From Candidatus Dactylopiibacterium carminicum (GTDB taxonomy: Bacteria; Pseudomonadota; Gammaproteobacteria; Burkholderiales; Rhodocyclaceae), in the NCBI RefSeq assembly GCF_014736495.1, contig NZ_MDUX01000006.1, positions 26,330 through 90,329 of the forward strand: a stretch of 64,000 bases of DNA, in the 5' to 3' direction. Made by a program: the position numbers and the translations under genes. The notes under the pieces are model-generated. The model saw only the letters and a list, made by a program, of their open reading frames with translations. It made no database searches and was not told the origin of the DNA. Positions within the stretch are counted from its first letter, which is position 1. Each line of letters starts with the position of its first letter. This document shows, piece after piece, positions 56,912-64,000 of the stretch.

Positions 56912-57874
56912 ATGAAGCTCTGGGTGCTGCTGGTACTGGGCGTGCTCGCCACGGCAACGCTGAGCTTGTTCATCGGCGTGGCGGACTTCTCGCTGGCGCC
57001 GCTGGGCTGGCCGGACGAAGCCCAGGCACGACTCACCCTGCTGTGGGTGAGCCGTGTGCCACGCAGCCTGGCCCTGGTCTTTGCCGGCGCGGCCACCGCC
57101 GTGGCAGGCCTGATCATGCAGATGCTGCTGCGTAACCGCTATATCGAGCCAGCCATGGTCGGCACGGTGGAGGGCGCCTGCCTTGGCATGCTGTTGGCAC
57201 TGATCGTGGCGCCTGGCATTCCGGTATTCGGCCGCATGCTGATGGCCTTTGTCGGCGCGATTGCGGTCACCGGGCTGTTTCTTGCGATCCTCTCGCGCCT
57301 GCCGCTGCGCTCAGTCCTGATCGTGCCGCTCACTGGCATCATCCTCGCTGGCATCGTGGATGCAGCAACCAACTTCATCGCCTTCAACTTCGAACTGCAG
57401 CAATCCCTGGCTGCCTGGCGCCTGGGGGATTTCGCGCAGGTGCTCTCGGGCCGCTGGGAACTGCTCTGGTTGGCCTTTGCGCTGACGCTGGTGGCGGCTT
57501 TCGTGGCAGACCGCTTCACCATTGCCGGGCTGGGCCGGGATACCGCTACCAGCCTCGGCCTCAACCATCGCCGCGTAATGGCGCTGGGTCTGGTGATCGT
57601 TTCAGCGGTTTCGGCCAGCGTGGTCGTTACCGTTGGTGTGATCCCCTTTCTTGGCCTGGTGGTGCCCAATCTCGTGAGCCTCGTCAGTGGCGACAACCTG
57701 CGCCGCGCCGTACCGCTCACCGCGCTTGCGGGCGCACTCTTCGCACTCGTCTGCGACGTGCTCGGGCGCTTACTCAACTGGCCTTTCGAAGTTCCCATCG
57801 GCGTGATCATCGGTATCGTCGGCAGCGCCACTTTCCTGTGGATCCTGGCGCGCGAGCGCAGAAGACTGGGCTGA
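56912..57874 (+). CDS. Iron-siderophore ABC permease, FecCD family (first)
   Basis: 320 residues, 8-10 membrane helices. VSRVPRSLALVFAGAATAVA and the coupling motif region LGRDTATSLGLNHRRVMALG are FecCD hallmarks. VGVIPFLGLVVPNLVSL is the conserved C-terminal loop. Forms a heterodimer with the next gene product. CeuB/FatD-like. Start 5 nt after the binding-protein stop. Confidence 0.92.
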   Translation: MKLWVLLVLGVLATATLSLFIGVADFSLAPLGWPDEAQARLTLLWVSRVPRSLALVFAGAATAVAGLIMQMLLRNRYIEPAMVGTVEGACLGMLLALIVAPGIPVFGRMLMAFVGAIAVTGLFLAILSRLPLRSVLIVPLTGIILAGIVDAATNFIAFNFELQQSLAAWRLGDFAQVLSGRWELLWLAFALTLVAAFVADRFTIAGLGRDTATSLGLNHRRVMALGLVIVSAVSASVVVTVGVIPFLGLVVPNLVSLVSGDNLRRAVPLTALAGALFALVCDVLGRLLNWPFEVPIGVIIGIVGSATFLWILARERRRLG

Positions 57875-57877
57875 CAC

Positions 57878-58831
57878 ATGAGCCTTTCGCATCGCCGCAC
57901 TTTGCTTGCGCTCGGCCTGGGTTGCCTGGTCGTGATCACGCTATCCATGACGCTGGGCGCACGTGGCAGCTGGAGTTTCGTGCTGCCCTTCCGCGCCACC
58001 AAACTTTTCGTGATCTGCCTCGTGGCGCACGCCGTGGGCGTTTCCACGGTGCTGTTCCAGACACTTTCCGGCAACCGCATCCTCACACCCGCGGTGATGG
58101 GTTTCGATGCACTGTTCCTGATGCTGCAGACGGCACTGTTCCTGCTGCTTGGCTCATTCCAGGTAACCTCGTTGCCGGGCTGGGCCATTTTCGTACTGCA
58201 GGTGGCCGCCATGGGCAGCTTCGCCGCGCTGCTCTACCGGCGTCTCTTCACCGGCAGCGCGCAGAGCCTGCACATGATGATCCTGGTGGGCATCGTGCTG
58301 GGTACCCTGTTCCGCTCGCTGGCGAACTATCTGCAGAGCCTCATCGATCCGAACGAATTCCTGGTGCTGCAAGGCCGCCTGTTCGCCAATTTCAACAATG
58401 CGGATCCTTCCGCACTGGGCATTTCCGCACTGGTGATCTCGGCGTCCACGACAGCGGTGATCCTGCGCCTGCCCCGGTTCGACGTCATCGGCCTGGGTCG
58501 TGAGCGCGCGATCAACCTCGGCCTGGATTACCGCCGCGAGATGACCTTCGGCCTGGCACTGATCGGTGTGCTGGTCTCGGTGTCGGCCGCGCTGGTCGGC
58601 CCGGTGACATTCTTCGGCTTGCTGGTGGCGCACCTCGCCTACCGGCTGCTGCCCACGCACCGCCATGCCGTCGTGCTGCCCGCCGTGTCGATGATTGCCA
58701 TCATGGCCTTGCTGATCGGGCAATTCGTACTCGAACGCGTGTTCTCGTTCGGCGCCGCGCTATCGATGGTCATCGAATTCGGCGGCGGCATCCTCTTCCT
58801 GTTCCTCCTGCTGCGCGGTGCCGCCAGATGA
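57878..58831 (+). CDS. Iron-siderophore ABC permease, FecCD family (second)
   Basis: 317 residues, polytopic. LGRERAINLGLDYRREMTFG (ATPase coupling) and LVGPVTFFGLLVAHLAYRLL are typical FecCD segments. CeuC/FatC-like. Overlaps the ATPase gene by 4 nt, showing a tight operon. Confidence 0.92.
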   Translation: MSLSHRRTLLALGLGCLVVITLSMTLGARGSWSFVLPFRATKLFVICLVAHAVGVSTVLFQTLSGNRILTPAVMGFDALFLMLQTALFLLLGSFQVTSLPGWAIFVLQVAAMGSFAALLYRRLFTGSAQSLHMMILVGIVLGTLFRSLANYLQSLIDPNEFLVLQGRLFANFNNADPSALGISALVISASTTAVILRLPRFDVIGLGRERAINLGLDYRREMTFGLALIGVLVSVSAALVGPVTFFGLLVAHLAYRLLPTHRHAVVLPAVSMIAIMALLIGQFVLERVFSFGAALSMVIEFGGGILFLFLLLRGAAR

Positions 58832-59604
58832 TAGAAACCCATGCCCTGACGAAACGCTACGGCCAGACCACGGTGGTGGACGCCGTTTCGCTGGATTTTC
58901 CGCCTGGCGGCCTGAGCGCCATCATCGGCCCGAATGGTGCCGGCAAGTCCACCTTGCTGTGCATGCTCGCGCGTCTGCTCGACGCGGATGGTGGTGAGGT
59001 CCGCCTGGATGGGCGAGCGCTGGCCGACTGGCCCAATGCCGACCTGGCATGCCGGCTGGCCATCCTGCGCCAAGACAATCACCTTGCCATGCGCCTGAGC
59101 GTGCGTGATCTGGTGAGCTTCGGGCGATACCCGCACAGCAAGGGGCGCATCACACCAGCGGACCGTGAGCAGATCGCTGCCGCGCTGGCCTACATGGATC
59201 TGGAAGCCATCGCCGACCGCTTCCTTGATGAGCTCTCCGGCGGCCAGCGTCAGCGTGCCTTCATCGCCATGGTGCTGGCGCAGGACACGGATTACATCCT
59301 GCTCGACGAGCCACTCAACAATCTCGACCTGCGTCATGCACACGACATGATGCGGCAACTACGGCAACTGGCAGACGAACGCGGCAAAACCGTGCTGGTG
59401 GTATTGCATGACATCAACTTCGCTGCGGCCTGGTCGGACCGCATCATTGCCATGAAGAATGGCCGCCTGCTGCATGCCGGCCCCCCCGCCGAAATCATGC
59501 GCCCGGAAGTGCTGGAGGAGATCTACGACCTGTCCATGCCGGTACACCAGTTGGGCGCGCATCCGGCAGGTCTGTACTGGCTGCCGGCAGCAGCGCGGGA
59601 GTGA
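58828..59604 (+). CDS. Iron-siderophore ABC transporter ATPase
   Basis: 258 residues. Walker A GPNGAGKST, Q-loop LRQDNHLAMRLSVRDLV, signature ELSGGQRQRAFIAMVLAQ, Walker B YILLDEPLNNLD, and VVLHDINFAAAW with the switch histidine. FecE/CeuD-like. Last gene of the Fur-linked operon. No TonB-dependent receptor is seen in the window. Convergent with cheB2. Confidence 0.94.
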   Translation: MIETHALTKRYGQTTVVDAVSLDFPPGGLSAIIGPNGAGKSTLLCMLARLLDADGGEVRLDGRALADWPNADLACRLAILRQDNHLAMRLSVRDLVSFGRYPHSKGRITPADREQIAAALAYMDLEAIADRFLDELSGGQRQRAFIAMVLAQDTDYILLDEPLNNLDLRHAHDMMRQLRQLADERGKTVLVVLHDINFAAAWSDRIIAMKNGRLLHAGPPAEIMRPEVLEEIYDLSMPVHQLGAHPAGLYWLPAAARE

Positions 59605-59619
59605 ACCGTCACAGTGCGG

Positions 59620-60672
59620 TCATGCTGACGCCCGGGCGTGCAGCCGACTCAGGAGGTGATCGGCGATCCCCGACAACGGCAGGATCGCATCCGCTGCACC
59701 AATCTGTGCGGCCTCTCGCGGCATGCCCCAGACCACGCAGCTTTCCTCATCCTGCACTACGGTGTGGACGCCGGCCTGGCGCAGTGCGAGCAACCCGCGC
59801 GCGCCATCCTTGCCCATGCCTGTGAGCAGAACGCCGATGGCATTGCTACCGACATACGGCAAGGCTGACATGAACAGTTTGTCCACCGCCGGCCGGTGCA
59901 GATTCATGGTCTCGTCGTCGTTCAGCGACAGCATGTATTGCCCTCCTGCCTTTGTCAGCACCATGTGGCGCCCGCCCGGCGCGATATAGGCGTGCCCAGG
60001 CAGCGGCCGTTCGCCGTGCTCGCCTTCCTTAACATGTAGGCGGCAGAGGCTGTCCAGACGGCGTGCGAACGAGGCCGTGAAGCCGGGAGGCATGTGCTGC
60101 ACGATGATGATCGGCGGCATCGCCGGTGGCAAAGGCTTCAGAACCTCCTTGATCGCTTCGGTGCCTCCGGTGGATGCCCCCAGCAATATCAAACGGTCTG
60201 CGGCCCCACGGATCTCCAGTGAGGCCGGTTTGGGCACGCTGCGCTGGACGGCGCGCCCCCCTCCTCCGGCCCGCAGACGGCATTGCGCCGCCATCTTCAC
60301 CTTGGCGATGATCTCCTCGGCGTAGCGCTCGAGCGTTTCCACCACCATGCCAACCGGTTTGGTGACGTAATCCACAGCCCCCAGTTCCAGCGCCCGCAGT
60401 GTCACATCCGCACCGGCCTCGGTAAGTGTGGAGATCATGATCACCGGCATCGGACGCAGACGCATCAGGCGGTCGAGGAACTCCAGTCCGTCCATGCGTG
60501 GCATCTCGATATCCAGCGTCAATACATCCGGCTCCAACTCCTTGATCTTGTCCCGGGCCACGTAGGGGTCGCTGGCCGTGCCTACCACCCGGATCAGCGG
60601 ATCCTGGCTCAGGATGTGTGTGAGCAACTGCCGGATCAATGCGGAGTCATCGACTATCAGGACCTTGATCAT
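59620..60672 (-). CDS. cheB: Chemotaxis methylesterase CheB (second copy)
   Basis: 350 residues. Receiver with IVDDSALIRQLLTHIL and TLDIEMPRMDGLEFLDRLMR, a short linker, and a methylesterase domain with GASTGGTEAIKEVL (Ser), IIVQHMPPGFTASFA (His) and GMGKDGARGL (Asp). It is closer to classical CheB than the copy at 51441. It lies 49 nt after the MCP-CheD gene, the usual cheD-cheB order of flagellar chemotaxis clusters. Confidence 0.95.
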   Translation of the reverse strand: MIKVLIVDDSALIRQLLTHILSQDPLIRVVGTASDPYVARDKIKELEPDVLTLDIEMPRMDGLEFLDRLMRLRPMPVIMISTLTEAGADVTLRALELGAVDYVTKPVGMVVETLERYAEEIIAKVKMAAQCRLRAGGGGRAVQRSVPKPASLEIRGAADRLILLGASTGGTEAIKEVLKPLPPAMPPIIIVQHMPPGFTASFARRLDSLCRLHVKEGEHGERPLPGHAYIAPGGRHMVLTKAGGQYMLSLNDDETMNLHRPAVDKLFMSALPYVGSNAIGVLLTGMGKDGARGLLALRQAGVHTVVQDEESCVVWGMPREAAQIGAADAILPLSGIADHLLSRLHARASA

Positions 60673-60721
60673 CCTAGTCTCCTGGCGTCACCCACCACGG
60701 GCCGCCTTCCACGCCTGCGTT

Positions 60722-63700
60722 TCAGAATAGATCCACACCACCACCGACCTTCATCTTCTCCAGCGTTTCCTCGTAGGCCTGTTCGCGCCTGAAGATGGTG
60801 TCGTTGTGCAGGCTCTTCAGCGTCTTGACGATCACCCGCCCTTGCGTGGGCATGAAGTACAGTTTGCGTGGCCAGTCGCCCAACAGGTCGCTGGCTCGCA
60901 TCACAATGTTCTCCCGCGCCAGGTAATCCAGCACGAAGACCGCATTGCGCGTACCGATATCGGACTGGTGGCGCTGGCAGGCAAACATCCGGCCGCCACC
61001 GAAAACCTTGGCCTCCAGACGATCCCGACGCGCACCGGCCTTCAAAAGCTGGTTGATCAGAATCTCCATGGCATAGGAACCATAGCGCGCCGATCCTGCC
61101 AGGAGATAGGGATCAAGGTCGACGGGCAACATGAAGTGGTTCATGCCGCCCACGCCGGCAGTACGATCATAGATGCATGCGGACACACAGGAGCCGAGCA
61201 CAGTCACGATGACCAGCTCGCGGCTGGTCACGTAATACTCGCCCGGCATGATCTTTACGGCCTGCTGGTTGAGGCGATGATCGAAGTAGCGGATCGGTTC
61301 GCCATCTGCCTCAGCCATACACTCCCCCTCCTCTTCCTGGCCCTTGGCCAAGCGCTGGATCGTCACCTTGGGAGCGGGTCGCCCGCCCCCTTTCTGTGAC
61401 GAAGGCAGACTCGGCGGAGCCTTGGGCCCGGCAACGGCAAGCGACTCCTTGCCTGGAGCAGCGGATTCGGTTTCATCCGCCCGTAGCTTGAAACGCCGTA
61501 CTACTTGCAGGAGGCTCGCAGCCTGCCCCGACAGGGATTCCGCCGATGCAGCGGCCTGTTCGACCAGCGCTGCATTCTGTTGCGTGGTTTCGTCCATCTG
61601 GTTGACCGCCACGCTGACTTGCTCGATACCGTTGCTCTGCTCGACGGAAGCCGCCGAGATCTCGTTGACCATGTCGGTCAGGCGGCGGATGGAGGCCACC
61701 ACCTCCTCCATGGTCTTGCCAGCGGAATCCACCAACCGGTTGCCGCTCTCGGCCTTTTCCACCGAGTCGCTGATCAACCCCTTGATCTCCTTCGCAGCGG
61801 CAGCGGAGCGCTGCGCCAGATTGCGTACCTCGCCAGCAACGACAGCAAACCCTCGGCCCTGCTCACCCGCACGCGCTGCCTCGACTGCGGCATTCAGCGC
61901 CAATATATTGGTCTGGAAGGCAATGCCGTCAATCACACCGATGATATCTACGATCTTGCGCGCACTATCGTTGATCGCACCCATGGTACTTACCACCTCT
62001 CCGACTACTTCGCCCGTGCGAGTGGCTACCGACGAAGTGCTCTCGGCCAGCGAATTGGCCTGCCTGGCATTCTGCGCATTCTGTTTCACGGTGGAGGTTA
62101 GCTCCTCCATGCTGGAGGCAGTCTCTTCCAGCGAGGCTGCCTGCTCCTCGGTACGCGCGGAAAGATCGGTGTTGCCACTGGCGATCTCGGAAGACGCCAT
62201 GTGGATTGTTTCGGACGATTCGCGGATCTGGCGCAGCATTCGCTCCAGGCTCTGCACGGTTTCGTTGGTGTAATCCTTCAGCTCGGCAAAGGTGCCCTGA
62301 TAGTTGGCTTCGATGCGCTCGGTAAGGTCGCCCTTGGCGAGTGCGCGCAACACGCGCGCAATATCCTTGAGGCTGGCGTCGCAGGTCGATACAACCTGAT
62401 TGATGCCGGAACTCAATGATTGAAGGAACCCTGCCTTGCCCGTGACCTCGCAGCGTTGGCTGAAATCCCCGGCAGCGGCAGCGGCCACGATCCCGTTGAC
62501 TTCCTTCTCCACGGCAACTTCGGAAGTACGATCGTTCCATTCCACGACGCTGCCCAGACGCGCGCCGCTCTCGTCGATCACCGGATTGGCCGTGAGCGAG
62601 AAGATGCGCCCGCCAATCGTCACCTGCGAACGGAAAGTGTTACTGAAGGTGGCGAGTAGCCGGCTCTGGTGATCAGGGTTTTTGTGGAACACGTCGATCT
62701 TGGTGCCTAACAGCCGATCGACGTCGAAGTGCGGCAGATCCTTGCGGATATCAGACTGTGCCACCCGCAGCATCTCTATCACGGAAGGGTTGAGATAAAT
62801 GATGGTGCGCTCGTTGTCCGCGATCATCACGTTGGTATTCACGCTGTCCAGCCCGATCTTGATCCGCAGCGCCCGTTCGGCCCGCTCCCGGGATTCATTG
62901 ATATCGAATCCCAGCTTTATCTGCATAAGCTTGAGACCATTCAGCAGCTGCCCGATCTCATCCTTGGTGCTCGTACGGATTTCACCACGGAAGTTGCCGG
63001 AAGCGATGTCACGGAACCGCGCCACGGCCAGCCGCACGGATCTCAGCGTGTCACGTACGAACAGGGCCGCCATGGCGATGCCGAAAATGAAGATCAGCAA
63101 GGTGATAGCCAGAAGTGCGTAAGCCTGTGCGCTCAGCATGCCGACCCGCTCACGCAGCAATTTCTCGATCACCTCGGCCAAGTTGTAATAGAAGCCATAG
63201 GCGCTATCGACCGAAGTACTGACCTCCTTGTAGAACAGCTTGTTGTCGTAATCTGCCTTCGGTGCCAACAGAATCCTCTGTTTCACCAGACTGCCTGCGC
63301 TTTGCACTCCAGCCTCCAGGCTCCGCACGGCCGGCTCCAGCTGCGCGGCAATTTCGGGGGCATACCGGACCGCAGCCGAGAACTCGGTGCCGATCATCTC
63401 CATATGCTGTTCCGCTTTCGCCACATTGAAAGCCAGGTCCAGCTTGGTGTTCTGATCGAAGGTGTTTCTCTGGAGCATCAGGGCACCCAGTCGCCGGGTG
63501 TAGGCCATGTGATTGGCCAGCTCGGGAGCGTTGAGAACACCGGCTATGACCAGATGGTAGGTCCCGGTATCCGGATCCAGTACCAGCCCGGAATCGCTGG
63601 CCACATCGCTCATCAGACTGCCAACCCTGTTGATCAGCACGGAATGGCGCTCGAAAGACTGATCGACACTGAGCTTGGCATCGTCCGCCAGCAAGGCTTC

Positions 63701-63895
63701 CACATCCCGCTTCAAGGATTGCCATTTGCTGTCCACCGAAAAACCGCGCAATGCCGCAGTCTGCCCCTCCACGGAGCGCAGCCTGACTTCGAGATCAGCA
63801 GCGATCGCCTCCAGACTCTTGGCTGCCTCAGCATCGCCGCCCTTGACTTCAGCGCTGCGCCCACGATGGTTCTGCAATGCCGGCAGCAATCCCAA
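60722..63895 (-). CDS. Chemoreceptor fused to the receptor deamidase CheD (N-terminus incomplete)
   Basis: A single frame of 1057 codons from 63895; the frame stays open to a TGA at 63998-64000. Parts in order: a helical periplasmic sensor ([11 protein letters not shown]... type, 1-240), one membrane helix (about 255-282), HAMP, PAS (345-450), a second HAMP-like part, a signalling domain with [20 protein letters not shown], then a linker and a full CheD (residues 860-1057). CheD keeps Thr and Cys in [14 protein letters not shown] and His in [10 protein letters not shown] ribosome-binding-site-like AGGAGGGGGAG lies before the internal CheD ATG (61318), so CheD may also be made alone. The first membrane helix is missing. 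Confidence 0.8.
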   Translation of the reverse strand: MGLLPALQNHRGRSAEVKGGDAEAAKSLEAIAADLEVRLRSVEGQTAALRGFSVDSKWQSLKRDVEALLADDAKLSVDQSFERHSVLINRVGSLMSDVASDSGLVLDPDTGTYHLVIAGVLNAPELANHMAYTRRLGALMLQRNTFDQNTKLDLAFNVAKAEQHMEMIGTEFSAAVRYAPEIAAQLEPAVRSLEAGVQSAGSLVKQRILLAPKADYDNKLFYKEVSTSVDSAYGFYYNLAEVIEKLLRERVGMLSAQAYALLAITLLIFIFGIAMAALFVRDTLRSVRLAVARFRDIASGNFRGEIRTSTKDEIGQLLNGLKLMQIKLGFDINESRERAERALRIKIGLDSVNTNVMIADNERTIIYLNPSVIEMLRVAQSDIRKDLPHFDVDRLLGTKIDVFHKNPDHQSRLLATFSNTFRSQVTIGGRIFSLTANPVIDESGARLGSVVEWNDRTSEVAVEKEVNGIVAAAAAGDFSQRCEVTGKAGFLQSLSSGINQVVSTCDASLKDIARVLRALAKGDLTERIEANYQGTFAELKDYTNETVQSLERMLRQIRESSETIHMASSEIASGNTDLSARTEEQAASLEETASSMEELTSTVKQNAQNARQANSLAESTSSVATRTGEVVGEVVSTMGAINDSARKIVDIIGVIDGIAFQTNILALNAAVEAARAGEQGRGFAVVAGEVRNLAQRSAAAAKEIKGLISDSVEKAESGNRLVDSAGKTMEEVVASIRRLTDMVNEISAASVEQSNGIEQVSVAVNQMDETTQQNAALVEQAAASAESLSGQAASLLQVVRRFKLRADETESAAPGKESLAVAGPKAPPSLPSSQKGGGRPAPKVTIQRLAKGQEEEGECMAEADGEPIRYFDHRLNQQAVKIMPGEYYVTSRELVIVTVLGSCVSACIYDRTAGVGGMNHFMLPVDLDPYLLAGSARYGSYAMEILINQLLKAGARRDRLEAKVFGGGRMFACQRHQSDIGTRNAVFVLDYLARENIVMRASDLLGDWPRKLYFMPTQGRVIVKTLKSLHNDTIFRREQAYEETLEKMKVGGGVDLF

Positions 63896-64000
63896 CAGCT
63901 CACGGTGATAGACGAGCCCTTCCAGCTCGACCCGAGTACCTCGAATGAATCGCCCCGGGTTTCCTAGACAGCCCCGAGCTTCATGAAATACTGTTTTTCA

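Noticed and set aside
1..64000. CRISPR arrays, rRNA or tRNA genes
   Set aside because: No regularly spaced repeats and no recognisable RNA gene sequence were noticed on either strand.

Overview
The window is high-GC bacterial chromosome, most likely from a betaproteobacterium. The main reason is the TCA-cycle block gltA-sdhE-sdhBADC-gntR, divergent from mdh-citE-like-acnB, with odhA-odhB-zapE attached. That arrangement is typical of the class, and DUF1840, UvrD, LolC/D, and the RpfE-like protein next to RecJ fit it. No rRNA, tRNA or CRISPR array is visible, and I cannot name a genus.

Layout. 0-13 kb: the end of a membrane glycosyltransferase gene, a ClC-type channel, a substrate-binding protein overlapping a GGDEF/EAL protein, uvrD, gabD, and a partial trp cluster (trpG, an antiporter, trpD). 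13.07-19.7 kb: a 6.6-kb integrative element inserted exactly at the start codon of trpG. It is flanked by a 14-bp direct repeat and carries a P4-type integrase, an AlpA-like regulator, a broken RepA-like ATPase, an Xre repressor, small unknown genes and a zinc-ribbon membrane protein. It is almost free of GATC sites. 20-36.3 kb: the TCA block, with a perfect GntR-type palindrome and a consensus sigma70 promoter in the divergent gntR/mdh gap. 36.6-44.4 kb: housekeeping genes (DUF1840, flavoprotein, metallo-hydrolase, orphan OmpR-type regulator, lolCD, RpfE-like, recJ).

44.5-53.8 kb: a chemotaxis operon (short MCP, cheY, STAS protein, cheA, MCP, cheW, cheR, cheB, receiver-EAL) behind a sigma28-type promoter. 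Its cheY carries an in-frame amber codon. 53.9-59.6 kb: a 35-residue membrane-peptide gene, then a Fur-box-linked siderophore locus (esterase, binding protein, two permeases, ATPase). The esterase is split by a frameshift in a C tract. 59.6-64 kb, minus strand: a second cheB and a chemoreceptor joined in frame to the deamidase CheD. That gene lacks a recognisable N-terminal membrane segment.

The most notable points are the trpG-targeted element (core and arm repeats, displaced native ribosome-binding site, candidate origin, GATC avoidance), the MCP-CheD fusion, and several disrupted genes (cheY, esterase, repA-like, receptor N-terminus). All assignments come from reading motifs in the sequence. 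No alignment or database search was run, and counts were made by eye.
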